Assembly (NCBI GenBank): GCA_950097015.1 | Contig: CATNEN010000001.1 | Coordinates: 24,432,501 to 24,496,500 of the forward strand | Direction: 5' to 3' | DNA: 64,000 bases | DNA from: Macrostomum hystrix | Lineage: Eukaryota > Platyhelminthes > Macrostomidae | Shown here: piece after piece, positions 12,701 through 23,240 of the stretch | Numbering within the stretch: the stretch's first letter is position 1 | Layout of the letters: each line of letters opens with the position of its first letter | Made by a program: the position numbers and the translations under genes | The notes under the pieces: generated by a model | What the model was told of the DNA's origin: nothing | The model's input: only the letters and a program-made list of their open reading frames with translations | The model's database searches: none

Positions 12701-14726
12701 CCGACGCTGAGGACGCTGTTTTCACAGGTGCGTGTCTCCGGATTGGCTGCGTTTCGAATTTGTGGAACAAAGGGTTTAATTATAAATCTCGTTTGCGGTT
12801 AAAATAGATCCCGATTAAGAGAAAAAAGTCACAGAATTTTAGACTCACTGATGACTCGGTTCCTGTCGGCGTTTGCCAACTCAGCAGTCCGAGCCCGCTG
12901 TACGTTCGCCAGCGCAGTCTTGTGCCTCTGCTGCTCCGCAGCGATAGCCTGCTTCAGCGCCTTGCCCTTTCCGCTCTGGCAGGACACTGGAATGCAAGGT
13001 GTGCTGCACTGAATTATTCAGCTCCACTATCATACAAGCTGCTCTACTCTTTGAATCCTAGTAAAATCTGATTTCTTAACAACTATAAGTCACAAGCGCA
13101 ACTCACTTCCGCCAAGACACCTCTTGTACTGCCGCTTCTCAGTGATGATTCGTGCCTTCAGACTCATCTTCTCCGCTCGGAACCGGGCCATCAGTTGCCT
13201 CTTGCTGGCCTGGTATCTCTTCCGGGCGGCCTGCAACTCGTCTCTCACCTGGCCAGGCTGCAGCTCGCACTGGTACCTGACCTCCAGGTACTTGAAGGTT
13301 CCCGGGCAGGGATCGCCGAAGATATTGTTCCTAGCTGGCACTTGGCAGGACTGCCGACCGCTGCAGCGAGCCTTTGCGACGTCGAGCGCCTTCTTGGCGG
13401 CGCAGTTCGTGCGGGCGGACAAGCGACCTCTCGGGCAGAGCCTGGTCGACTGGCGACCGTACAGAGCCTGCTGGATGCTGACTGTGTAGCCCTTGGGGCA
13501 GGTGAATGTGCTGACGCTGTGCTCGCAGGTGCGTCGCATTGGCATGGCTGTGAATCAGATTGGAGCTCAGTTGAGTGTTAGGGAAGACTGACCATCAGTA
13601 GGTCACATAGAAAACCACATGAGTTTGCATTGACTCACCTTTGACCTTCCGCTGGGCAACAGAGCTGGCAGTCTTGGTGAAGAGGGCCCGCGCATGCCGG
13701 ATGCCGCGCTTCAAGAGCTGCTTCGCTGTCAGGAGCTTCTTGGACAGCTGCTGGGCTGCCACCTTGCTGCAACTGCCTGCACAAATAGACCAGTTGACCA
13801 AATTGACCTTTCAGAAATAAAAAAGAATAAATAAAACAATTTTATGATATCTCACCTGGAGGCCGCACTGGCCATCCGATGATCTGAACCTCGCACAGAG
13901 TCAGGATAGTGCCACCGGTGTTGACGATGCGCACCACTCGGCCGTCACGATTGCAGGCGAGCTTCTTGACGTCGAACGGCTTGGCCGACTTGTGCACGGC
14001 GCAGACTTTGCCGTCCACCAGGACGGAGAAGCTGTTAAGCCGCTCAGCGCAACAGTCAGCCCGGTTGAAAATGCGCACGGCCTTCACCCTCGAGACGGTC
14101 TTGAGGGTGGCCTGCCACCAAGGCCGTACCTGCTGGCGAGTGTGCGTGCACGACTTGCGCGCGAAGTTGCGCGCCGTATTGCCGTCCAGGGCGCGGCCGC
14201 AGTGGCCGTCGAAATCCACGGAGCTCTGCGTGCAGTTTAGAGTCTCGAGGACGCGGCCTGATTTAGAAATATGGATCGGCGTGGTTAAGGACTGGACAAT
14301 ATACTCGTATTTTGAACAATGTAAAAAGCTACTGGACAATCTAACAAGCTTCTGGACAATGGAACAAGCTTCTGGACAATGGAACAAGCTTCTGGACAAT
14401 GGAACAAGCTTCTGGACAATGGAACAAGCTTCTGGACAATGGAACAAGCTTCTGGACAATGGAAAAAGCTTCTGGACAATGGAACAAGCTAGTGGACAGT
14501 TTATCAACTGGACAGTTTATCAAGCTACTGGACAGTTTATCAAGCTACTGGACAGTTGATCAAGCTACTGGACAGTTTATCAAGCTACTGGACAGTTTAT
14601 CAAGCTACTAGAAAGTTGAACAAGCTTCTGGAACAGGCCCCTGAACTTACCGAAGGCCGCTTCGGAGCACAGGGCGATGACAGCGAGCCATAGAAGGCCG
14701 CTGGCAGCCCGACTGACGCCTGTCAT
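1..14726 (-). CDS. Giant secreted lectin/polycationic repeat protein (3' end outside window)
   Basis: Exons, all joined in phase 1: 14651-14726, 13856-14257, 13639-13776, 13107-13547, 12849-12986, 3954-12746, and about 1-3884 continuing off the edge. Exon 1 encodes a signal peptide (MTGVSRAASGLLWLAVIAL...). Exon 2 is an F-type lectin (fucolectin) domain with WWQATL, a CC pair, ERLNSFSV and LTLCEVQIIG. Exon 4 and the start of exon 6 are SUEL-type (Gal_Lectin) domains with YGR and FGDPCPGT.KY. The two 138-nt exons encode basic helical spacers. The rest of exon 6 is about 2,600 residues of Arg/Lys decapeptide repeats, then a non-repetitive tail ending VRVCLP. The frame stops at 3916-3918, but a strong donor at 3953 (GTAAGA) and acceptors at 3903 or 3885 skip that stop in frame and enter the Arg-rich array. 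Without that intron the protein is 3,341 aa. The signal peptide and lectins indicate secretion; adhesive, mucus or eggshell material is inference. The first five introns are well supported, the last less so. Confidence 0.82.
4395..7510 (-). repeat. 207-bp coding satellite in the lectin gene, about 15 copies
   Basis: The anchor gtgaagac recurs at 4401, 4608, 4815 and onward at 207-bp spacing up to about 7508. Copies differ by only a few substitutions. On the minus strand each unit is 69 residues built from decapeptides such as RRRQRKATRK, RRRQRKASRR and one RRYRRRQ variant. Near identity points to recent homogenisation by unequal exchange or conversion. The opposite strand is also open here, as a by-product of the codon pattern. 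Confidence 0.92.
7510..12050 (-). repeat. Irregular 30-bp coding repeat with segmental duplications
   Basis: The same Lys/Arg decapeptide theme (30 bp) as the 207-bp satellite, but irregular. Larger blocks are duplicated: the rare variant gcggacttctttggtc occurs at about 8861, 9503 and 10646, each in long matching context, so blocks of roughly 0.64 and 1.14 kb were copied. This is the older, amino-terminal part of the basic region. It stays open on the minus strand throughout. Confidence 0.85.
14300..14640. repeat. 20-bp minisatellite in intron 1 of the lectin gene
   Basis: Repeats of ggaacaagcttctggacaat, changing near 14495 into a related unit (caagctactggacagtttat). It fills most of the intron 14258-14650 between the signal-peptide exon and the F-type lectin exon. 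Confidence 0.9.
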
Positions 14727-15440
14727 GCTTCTGCCGATGCAAGCAGGCGAGTTGGAATCTGCAGGATTTCTTCCGGTTGGAAACTTCTATTCTCCACTGA
14801 TTTGTGCCTTCAATTCCTTGCCAAGGCAAGCTGCGATGCTGCTGTGAACTGCGGCGAAGTCCGCCAAGTTATATGGCGAAAAAATTGCTGAAATCGCAGG
14901 ATCGAACGGCGAGAGTTTCGGATTTCTCCGCACACTTCAAATTTTGCTCCAGTTACCACGTGGCGGGAATCTGAGCTGAAATCTGAGCCAGCTGTAACTC
15001 TTGGAGAACTCTGAAATCCAAAATTTAACTTTTTTGTGTCAATCAGCACTTCAATGTTCGTTTTCTTGTGTTAACACAGAACTCCTGTGGTACAGGTGCA
15101 GCCGGGATTGAGTTTCAACAATTGTTACTGATTTATCATATTACGCATTTTTTCTTCAAAAAGTGTGACTTTCCAACAAGTGCTTTACAAAATCAGAGCA
15201 CAATTGCTGGAAAAGAAGTGCGATTGTGCCAGATGTTTGAAGTGTCTCGCCCGGCCCAGAAAGGCTGTGTCAGCGAAGTTCAGAGGCACACAAAAAAGTG
15301 GAGTTCTTCCGACCATCTGCCTCCGGAAAGTTTCAAATCAGATTGCTCTGAACTTTGGTTGTTTTAACGGCCTGAGATTTTCCTGTTTACTGAAGCTGTC
15401 AGCGGAGATGCCTTCTTATGACTAGCCTCCCATCTCAATC
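14727..15440. other. Upstream region of the lectin gene, no gene seen
   Basis: This stretch lies 5' of the lectin start codon and should hold its promoter and 5' UTR. Short open frames have no recognisable domain or convincing splice context. Nothing further can be supported. Confidence 0.5.
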
Positions 15441-16440
15441 AAACAGTCCCATTTTAAATCTCTCAATACTATCTCAATCTCCCAATCCCATCTCAGTCTC
15501 CCAACCCCATCTCAATCTCCTAATCCCATCTCAATCTCCCAATTCCAACTCAGTCTCCCAATTCCTACTCAGTCTCCCAATTCCTACTCAATCTCCCAAT
15601 TCCTACTCAATCTCCCAATTCCTACTCAGTCTCCCAATTCCTACTCAGTCTCCCAATTCCTACTCAATCTCCCAATTCCTACTCAATCTCCCAATTCCTA
15701 CTCAGTCTCCCAATTCCTACTCAGTCTCCCAATTCCTACTCAGTCTCCCAATTCCTACTCAGTCTCCCAATTCCTACTCAGTCTCCCAATTCCTACTCAA
15801 TCTCCCAATTCCTACTCAGTCTCCCAATTCCTACTCAGTCTCCCAATTCCTACTCAGTCTCCCAATTCCTACTCAGTCTCCCAATCCCATCTCAATCTCC
15901 CAATTCCAACTCAGTCTCCCAATTCCTACTCAGTCTCCCAATTCCTACTCAGTCTCCCAATTCCTACTCAGTCTCCCAATTCCTACTCAGTCTCCCAATT
16001 CCTACTCAGTCTCCCAACCCCATCTCAATCTCCCAATCCCATCTCAATCTCCTAATCCCATCTCAATCTCCTAACCCCATCTCAGTCTCCCAACCCCATC
16101 TCAGTCTCCCAACCCCATCTCAGTCTCCCAACCCCATCTCAGTCTCCCATTCCATCTCAGTCTCCCAACCCCATCTCAGTCTCCCATTCCATCTCAGTCT
16201 CCCAACCCCATCTCAGTCTCCCAATCCCATCTCAGTCTCCCAATCCCATCTCAATCTCCCAATCCCATCTCAGTCTCCCAACCACATCTCAGTCTCCCAA
16301 CCCCATCTCAGTCTCCCAACCCCATCTCAGTCTCCCAATCCCATCTCAATCTCCTAATCCCATCTTAATCTCATAATCCCATCTCAATCTCCCTATCCCT
16401 ACTTAATCTCCTAATCCCATGTCTATCTCCGAATCCCCAC
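15440..16440. repeat. 19-bp intergenic minisatellite
   Basis: About 50 copies of cccaattcctactcagtct and variants (cccaaccccatctcagtct toward the right). Because 19 is not a multiple of 3, all frames are cycled, which creates a spurious 218-aa open frame. It separates the divergent lectin gene and the small secreted-protein gene. Confidence 0.93.
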
Positions 16441-16729
16441 TCTAGATGTAGCTCCACTCTTTCTCGACACTACGAAGGTGAAAACTCCATTAAGCATTTT
16501 TACTCAGCAGTCACTTCATTTCCCCTATAGCATGGTAGATTATTTAACAATCACTGTATTATTTAGTAATTCCATTACATATTCTATGCGACGCCGGCAT
16601 AGTGCAAATATCAGAACAATAAGATTGTACTATAACAAGTCCAGTATAAAGATGTGTTACAGTCGGGATGATAACTTATAACAATGAGACGGTCTCAGAC
16701 CTGTGAGGCTACTCACTGCGACTACCAGA

Positions 16730-17559
16730 ATGCGAGTCAGAGAGCAGCTAGCTGCAGCCCTGTTACTAGCAGCAGTTTCATGTGCTGCTGCTGCTGATCA
16801 ACAGGGTAAGACTGTGATTTCTCAATCTAGCAAAACTGAATCTCACCGAAATTATTGTTTTACAGCCACAATCTGCTTCACACTGTTCGTGAGTCGAATG
16901 AACTCCACAAATCAACAGCAGCTCAGAGCCGTGTTCTGTGGCCAGGTCGAAGCTCTGCTAGCACTGGAGTTTGCAGACGAGATCATCAGTGGCGCCCAGG
17001 GGACTGCCGGCCTGCAGGTGCAGTTCCCGTCGAGTCAGTGGGGAGCGAACTTCAGACTCGTCGGCTGCACCTACGAGCTCAGCGAAATTAGAGGCTCCGA
17101 GGTGAGATCCATGGGGTCTAATTAAAGTAAACCCAATATAAAAAATGCCCCGTTTCTAAGAAATAATCTATTCGAAATCCTGAATCATTATCTGAACACT
17201 TCCGTAGGATTACCTGGAACGCCTGAAAAAGATTATCTCAGGAGCACATCAGATTATTACCTGAACATTATCTAACTATTAACTGAATATTATCAAGTCA
17301 TCACCTGAAACTTTTCAAACGATTACCTGAACATTTTCATACCATTACCTAAAAATCCTCAAAACATAACCTAAAAAAATTACAAATTATCACCTGAACA
17401 TTTTTTAAACTATTAGCTGAACACTTCCTTGAATTTCACAAGAAAAAAAGCTAGAGAACGAGCTTATCAATGTTCCAAAACTGATTATTTGTAAAACTCT
17501 AGAGTGTTACATTCACTATTGGACTACCTCGTATGAAATTTCAGGTCTGCCTGAAGTGA
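16730..17559 (+). CDS. Small secreted four-cysteine protein
   Basis: I do not recognise the family. Exons are 16730-16805, 16866-17101 and 17545-17559. The first intron is 60 bp (gtaag...ttttacag), the second about 440 bp ending aaatttcag. The joined frame gives a 108-aa protein: a signal peptide (MRVREQLAAALLLAAVSCAA), then a mature part with four cysteines (ATICF, VFCGQ, VGCTY and VCLK at the very end), enough for two disulfides. AATAAA at about 17668 follows the stop. Exon 1 is 76 nt and phase 1, exactly like the signal-peptide exon of the neighbouring lectin gene. The last exon encodes only four residues and a stop, so it is the weakest part; another 3' exon is possible. Confidence 0.6.
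17170..17440 (+). repeat. Degenerate repeat in an intron of the small secreted gene
   Basis: Loose repeats of about 20-24 bp around attacctgaacattttcaaa, clearly diverged from one another. It lies inside the putative second intron. Confidence 0.6.
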
Positions 17560-17689
17560 CTACCTAACTGCCAGGCCAACTTGTTTATTAGCTGCGACTG
17601 ATCTTTGCGCAGAGTTTAATGGAAATCATTTCAAAATTGGACATCTTTGTGCCTTAAAAAATGCTAAATAAAATTTGCAGGAGGGCTGT

Positions 17690-17935
17690 GGGTTATGTAT
17701 GGCATAGCTAGCGAGGAGGCAATTCTATCCATTCCGTTGACTCCTGAGCACACGCTCACACAGGTGTGTACCCTGACTTTTTCATCGTCACGCAGTGTAC
17801 ATTCTCACTGTGCCCTTGGAGGTTGGCCCTCAAGGGCGTAAATTGCACGACAAGCCCCCAAGCCTTCTCGCCGCGGAGTCGAGCTCAGGGACCTTGTTGC
17901 GAGAGGCAACCGCTCTGCCACTGGACCCCACACAC
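17690..17935 (-). mobile_element. tRNA-derived SINE-like repeat, copy A
   Basis: One of four dispersed copies (others near 39762, 49560 and 62858). Read on the minus strand, the right end resembles a tRNA: an A-box-like part, then ggtccctgagctcgactcc as a B-box-like part. The body shares the blocks ttggccctcaagggcgtaaa and cgacaagcc with the other copies. RNA polymerase III origin is inferred from this resemblance. Confidence 0.65.
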
Positions 17936-17939
17936 AAGC

Positions 17940-18595
17940 TCCAACGGTGTTGATAAAATGAATCAAATAAATACTCTTTTGTTCTGTGACTTATCAAAAC
18001 ATTTCCTGGCTGTAAATTCAATTACGAACGTTATCCTGCTTGTCTTTATTAATTTAATTTGAACAGTGAAGACAAATCCTTCTATTAATACTAGTAGAAT
18101 TAACAAATTTGAAATGTTGGAAAACTATTTTCGACCTTTGCCGTAGTGAAGTGCATTTTTCTGTTAGTTTATTGCTCATTTATTACTTGGGATTGTAGGA
18201 AAAAGCAATCCTTATTCCGATAATGAAAGAACACAAGCCCACACGTAATACGAGTACCTGAAAGCAGTCACAAATACAAGCGCAAAGCGCATAAACGATG
18301 AGCACTGCTCATATTTGGGGGGGGGGTTGGGAAGCTTTATGGGATACGGGCACTGCTGCTCCCTGAAAAGAAATGTCACTATAATATTGCTGCTGCCACT
18401 GCCTCCCGGATAGGGATGGTCAGAATATTTTGTCTCTTCTCTTCTGTCGCATTGCTGGAAGCTCAGTTTCCATGGCAACCATCACGGCTTTAAAATAGCG
18501 AAGAATTGGAAAACGGAATTCTGTATCGGACACTGGCAAAGAAAAAAAGTGCTCCAAATATATCTCAGCTTCTTTTAGTGCTTTTTCTAAAACGA
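17940..18595. other. Intergenic region, no gene seen
   Basis: AT-rich spacer before the polyQ-starting gene, with a run of G at about 18319-18327. An upstream in-frame ATG at 18506 could start the following gene, but 18596 has better context (cgaATGTCC). Confidence 0.4.
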
Positions 18596-20019
18596 ATGTC
18601 CACTCAGCAACAGCAGCAGCAGCAGCAGCAGCAGACTCCGGCGATTGCTCAAGCGGAGCGACTCAACCGGGCCGAAGCGGAGGCGTTGCGGCAGCGGCTG
18701 AGCTTCTTGGAGTGGCGCAAGCGCGGTCTGGTCAGCCGGCACGATTTCCGGGTCCAGGATCTGCGGAGGAACGCAAAAATGTTTGCTCTAACTTCAGGTA
18801 GGCTAGTTCTGCCGCTTTTCTGCTAGAGATATGTGCCATAGGTGAACTAGACAGGTGTCAATTTATCGATCTCTCATGGCTACCTGAATTTACATATATT
18901 TATGTACATCTGTATGTACATCTGTATGTACATCTGTATGTACATCAGTATGTACATCAGTATCTGCTTCTGCATGTACATCTGTATGCACATCTGCATG
19001 TACATCTGTATGTACATCTGTATGTACATATGTAACATCTCATCCAACTAAGCTAGGTGTGTTTTATCTATTACTTTTTAAATCTGACCAAACAAATAAT
19101 CTAGCAGGCTATTTTAGCAGGTTCAAATCTATTTTGCAGCTACTAATATTAATTGCTTACTGCCTTACTGCCTGCCTTAATCGGGTCAGATGTGCAGCCG
19201 ACAGCACAGGCGCAACCGAAGGCAGCGTACAGCTGTTCAGTCCATGGACTGTTGGGACGCCATATTCACCCTCAATTACCCATTAAATAGCTGATTGCTA
19301 AATTACACAAATTGTTCTAGTGAAGTCGGGAATCGAACCCCCGACCTTTAAGTCGTGAGTTCGAAGCTCTAAGCACTAGGCCAAAACCCCCTAAATGGTT
19401 GATTTTTTTTATTTCTCCAACTTCGTTGAGAAGATTACCGCTCACACACATTGTGTCCCCCTGAAAAGCCGAAGCCTCTCATTCACACCGGTCAGGCAGC
19501 AGCCATTGCTCAGAGCCTTGCCTTGCTCAGCCCGATGGCTACCCCAGGCTGAAGCTGCGGACCGACTACCAGGCTCCCAAGCTGCGAGTCGGCTTTCAAA
19601 CTCCGGAGCCAGTCCAGGAACGGACAGGCGATCAGCATCGACAGACGACCCTGAAATGGGATCTGAAGCTGCAGTCCCATTGTGCCGAAGAGCCGGCACT
19701 TGATGAGCAGCTCTTCTCGCTGGCGAACATGCGAAGATGGCGCGGCCCTGGAGGCACATCTCTCGGTCGCCAGGCCAATCATGTACACCTGCCGAGCCTG
19801 GAGACTATTAATGAGGGAGCCGCCGCGCGCAGCTATCGGCGAAGTCGCCGACGGGTCCGCTTTCTAGCCGCCAGGGCGCGGTGCTGTTCTGGCCGGCTGC
19901 GCCTACTGCAGCTCCAACGACAGCCGGACGGTGGCAGCGGCGATGAAGGCACCGAAGAAGCTGGGGCTGACACTGGGATAGCCGGCTTTGGTCAGGTAAT
20001 GAACAGATTGTCCATTTAG
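18596..20019 (+). CDS. Unknown protein with N-terminal polyglutamine
   Basis: Two exons, 18596-18797 and 19496-20019, join in phase 1 across GT-AG sites (acttcag|gtaggc and ccggtcag|gc) to give 241 aa. The protein opens MSTQ followed by about ten Gln. A charged helical segment follows (AEALRQRLSFLEWRKRGLVS). The second exon holds DYQAPKLRVGF, TLKWDLKLQSHC, an Arg-rich patch (YRRSRRRVRFLAARARCC) and an acidic Gly-rich tail. I recognise no domain. A donor-like CAG|gtaatg near 19996 could extend it, but no further exon is seen before the convergent C2 gene. The intron holds a 12-bp repeat and a SINE-like element. Confidence 0.5.
18890..19032. repeat. 12-bp minisatellite (tatgtacatctg)
   Basis: About eleven copies of tatgtacatctg with point variants, within the intron of the polyQ-starting gene. 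Confidence 0.9.
19150..19392 (-). mobile_element. tRNA-derived SINE-like repeat, second family
   Basis: On the minus strand the right end starts ggggttttggcctagtgctt and includes an exact B-box, ggttcgattcc, as in a tRNA. A unique body follows. A related head occurs at 58268-58345. It does not fold as a convincing functional tRNA by eye, so I call it a SINE or tRNA relic. Confidence 0.6.
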
Positions 20020-20476
20020 TTGATAACTAATAGACATGAGCTCCAGGCCAGTCACTTAGGGCTCAGTGCAGGAAAGACCTCAGCAAATAGGTTCCTTAAT
20101 TACCGCTGGCTTCGGGTCGACTTAAAATTTGCAACAGCTGAAACCTAACAATGCTTTTTATAAAGTGAATAAAGAGTTGAATCTGCAAATATATTGGTAT
20201 GACAATAACATTTGCACTTTATAAACAAACGGATGCTGATAAAGTGCATATGTAATCTCTCCTTTTTATTTCTTTTGTACCTATTTTTATTTGATAGTCT
20301 CAACTTACGAGAATAAATAAATTTAACAATCTTATTAACAGTAGAAATACCACAGGGGAGCATTTAAAATATGTTTTCTCTTTTTTCTGTATCCCTCAAA
20401 ATAATTAAACAATCTAAAAAATCCAGAACACGGGATAACATATTCCGCTCTATCCGATGAACAGCAGGCCATCGCG
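20020..20476. other. Convergent 3' region, no gene seen
   Basis: AT-rich space between the 3' ends of the polyQ-starting gene (plus) and the C2 gene (minus). AATAAA-type signals occur near 20310. No other feature is seen. Confidence 0.5.
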
Positions 20477-21952
20477 CTACTCCATCGCAGCACGCGCCTG
20501 CATAGCGCGTGCTCGCCGCAGTCGAAGCTCTTCGTCCGGCGCCACCAGGCTGTGCCAGCTGCACTTGGACACTGGCTGCTGAGTCCTCGACTGCGTTACG
20601 GCCAGCCAGTGCTCCCTGGCCTGGAGGAATCGCCGGTCTCCAGAGTCGTCAGTCTCATCGTCGGCTGCTAGTTCAACAGAGCCGATGGCGTGCTTCGCCC
20701 GCAGGAAGTCGCTGACGTGCACGAGGCTGATTCGGAGGGCGCACTGACGCAGCCGCTCGGCGGGCATTGCCGGGAAGCTGAACTCCTCGTTGAAGTAGGG
20801 ATTGCGGCTCTTGCTCACCGTGTCGCTGCGCTTGGCGTGAATCCGGCCGTGGGGCTCCATGAGCATCAGGTCGACGTACGTGTTGGGCAGCTTGCGCTTG
20901 TCAGCCTGACCATCCGACTGCCTGAGGTGCACCCCCTTGCACTCGATCACCCGAACCAGCAACGGCGCCTCCTCGCCGGCTGAGCGACGCAGGAGGATGC
21001 AGATTTCGCCAGGGCCGGAGTCTGGTGCCGGCTGACCGCACTTCAGCCGAGTATGGAAGATGCGCCCGTCAGGATCCAGCAGGTGGTCGACCTCGCGACA
21101 GTTGCGCGAGTCCTGCAAAATGTGTCTGCCGCGAGCCACCAAAGCTGCCGGCTCCTTTGAAGCCTCGTCCTGATCAAAAACTTCAAACTTCACAATGGCC
21201 TTCGCGAGGTCCGCCTGGGCTACTTTGAACTTGCACGGAAAGTTGAACTCCGGACTGGTCGTGCCGCTTTCAACTGGCGTTGCGGAGGCCTCTGTATCGC
21301 TCAGAGTGTTCGAGCCAGTCTTGTCCAAAATTCGAACTAGAACGTAGGGATTCAGGGAACCGCAGGCGTTTCTAGGCAAATCGGAACAGCCCTTCACAAT
21401 CACCAGCAGGTGGCCACTTTCTTGGTAATACTTCAGCTGGTACCGGATGACACCGTACGGCGACGGACAGTCTGTGATGGCGGCGTCTTTGCAGACGGAC
21501 CCAGCATCCGAGCAGTCGTCAGTCGTTGCTGAAGATGGTCTGCGACAGTTGATCTCCGGACAGAGCGGAGAGCAGACGATGCACAGGAACAACAGTGTGA
21601 TGATGGACACGCAGGCAGCCGAGATGCCACCGATGAGGAACGACCTCGCGCGCCACCAGTTCCGGGGCTCTCGACCTGTCAAGTTTCTCGCCCGCTCGTC
21701 TATTGTCAATTCGCCGTCGAAGTCGGAAACTGGCCCTGTCTCGCTTCCATTGCGGCGCTTGATAGCGTCGGCGACAATGCTTCTGAGCTGGAGCAGCTGC
21801 TCTCGTTGCTTCCCAGTTGCTGGGTGCCTGTGTGCCGCGGTGGTGCGCCCTGTGACGCCGAGCTTCTCCGATGCACCAGCGGCGGACTGAGGAAGGCTGC
21901 TGATGGCGAGGGCGGCCAACAGCAGCGGCAATGAGAGCAGGCAGGGACGCAT
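20477..21952 (-). CDS. Synaptotagmin-like membrane protein with two C2 domains
   Basis: A single-exon frame of 491 aa. Residues 1-25 look like a signal peptide (MRPCLLSLPLLLAALAISS). Sequons NGS (about 68) and NLT (about 90) precede a membrane segment at about 104-129. A first C2 domain lies at about 165-290 (YGVIRYQLKYYQ; GSLNPYVLVRILD) and a second at about 320-465 (GEICILLRR; NPYFNEEFSFP). This tandem layout is that of synaptotagmins, which act in membrane trafficking. The loop aspartates that bind calcium look replaced: GSLNPY instead of the usual SDPY-type loop, and LPNTY in the second. Calcium-independent phospholipid or protein binding is inferred. A cleavable signal peptide is not typical of synaptotagmins. 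Lack of introns could mean an old retrocopy. Confidence 0.78.
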   Translation of the reverse strand: MRPCLLSLPLLLAALAISSLPQSAAGASEKLGVTGRTTAAHRHPATGKQREQLLQLRSIVADAIKRRNGSETGPVSDFDGELTIDERARNLTGREPRNWWRARSFLIGGISAACVSIITLLFLCIVCSPLCPEINCRRPSSATTDDCSDAGSVCKDAAITDCPSPYGVIRYQLKYYQESGHLLVIVKGCSDLPRNACGSLNPYVLVRILDKTGSNTLSDTEASATPVESGTTSPEFNFPCKFKVAQADLAKAIVKFEVFDQDEASKEPAALVARGRHILQDSRNCREVDHLLDPDGRIFHTRLKCGQPAPDSGPGEICILLRRSAGEEAPLLVRVIECKGVHLRQSDGQADKRKLPNTYVDLMLMEPHGRIHAKRSDTVSKSRNPYFNEEFSFPAMPAERLRQCALRISLVHVSDFLRAKHAIGSVELAADDETDDSGDRRFLQAREHWLAVTQSRTQQPVSKCSWHSLVAPDEELRLRRARAMQARAAME

Positions 21953-22575
21953 GAAGCTGCCAATCTGGATATTGCAGGACTGCTGCTTCGCGTGGCGTCT
22001 TTGCTTTTTTATTCTTTTGTGCCGCCTCGCTGTGAGCTTGTTGCTTCGTATTTATAACTGCAGCCTTAGCCTTAATTCCAGATGCTGTTTCTCTTCACCT
22101 TGACCCTGCAATGCCAGCTAGCATTTAAGGGAGTGGCGCTTAGTTAGTCTGCCAGGGTATGGCTTGAGAGTACGCACAATGGGGTCGAAACCCTCAACTG
22201 AGTTTCTTGTTTAAGCCAGTCGCCTAAAATCTGAAAATATCCATTGTCTATCTCGCTTGTTTAAGCTTTTGTTCCGAGACTCTGAGAAGCTATACTCAGA
22301 GACAGTTTAAGGGCCGAGTCTGTAGCCATTTCCGCTCGGTTGTTTACCAGCTGTGCCATGGCTCTCTGCGTGTACCTGGGCGCACGAGTCTGCTGGGCTC
22401 ATGCTGCTGCCTTTTGCATTTTAAATTATTAACTAAATGGTTTTTCATCACTGAGGTAACTAAAAACAATTGCGCCTCTGCTTTAATACCCCTTTTTTAC
22501 TATCCCAATTGATAAATACTACTGCTAATAAGTAGTAAAACCAAGAAGAGTTAACAAATTATTTTTTATTACAGT
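21953..22575. other. Upstream region of the C2 gene, no gene seen
   Basis: Promoter-side sequence for the C2 gene (minus). I see no open frame with domains and no clear repeat. Confidence 0.4.
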
Positions 22576-22577
22576 TG

Positions 22578-23240
22578 GCATTGCCAAAGACTCGCTGAAG
22601 AAGAGGGGGTAGCGGAGAAGACTCCCTGAAGAAGAGGGGGCAGTAGTGGAGAAGACTCCCTGAAGAAGGGGGGCAGTGGAGAAGACTCCCTGAAGAAGAG
22701 GAGGTAGTGGAGAAGACTCCCTGAAAAAGAGGAGTGGAGAAGACTTCCTGAAGGAGGTAGCGGAGAAGACTCCCTGAAGAAGAGGAGGTAGCGGAGAAGA
22801 CTCCCTGAAGAAGAGGGGGCAGTGGAGAAGACTCCCTGAAGAAGAGGAGGTAGCGGAGAAGACTCCCTGAAGAAGAGGAGGTAGCGGAGAAGACTCCCTG
22901 AAGGACGTAGCGGAGAAGACTCCCTGAAGAAGAGGAGGTAGCGGAGAAGACTCCCTGAAGAAGAGGAGGTAGCGGAGAAGACTCCCTGAAGAAGAGGAGG
23001 TAGTGGAGAAGACTCCCTGAAGAAGAGGAGGTAGCGGAGAAGACTCCCTGAAGAAGAGGAGGTAGCGGAGAAGACTCCCTGAAGAAGAGGAGGTAGCGGA
23101 GAAGACTCCCTGAAGGACGTAGCGGAGAAGACTCCCTGAAGAAGAGGGGGCAGTGGAGAGGACTCCCTGAAGAAGAGGGGGCAGCGGAGAAGACTCCCTG
23201 AAGAAAAGGGGGCAGTGGAGAAGACTCCCTGAAGAACTGG
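22578..23240. repeat. 31-bp intergenic minisatellite
   Basis: About 22 copies of a 31-bp unit: gcggagaagactccctgaag followed by aagaggaggta. Some copies are shortened (ctgaaggacgta). The unit cycles all frames, giving spurious open frames of up to 259 aa on the minus strand. Confidence 0.92.

Noticed and set aside
18302-18478. Short minus-strand ORF near the G run
   Set aside because: No domain, no splice context and low-complexity surroundings.
19318-19392. Functional tRNA gene
   Set aside because: B-box is good but acceptor and anticodon arms do not pair convincingly; a related head at 58268 suggests a dispersed repeat.
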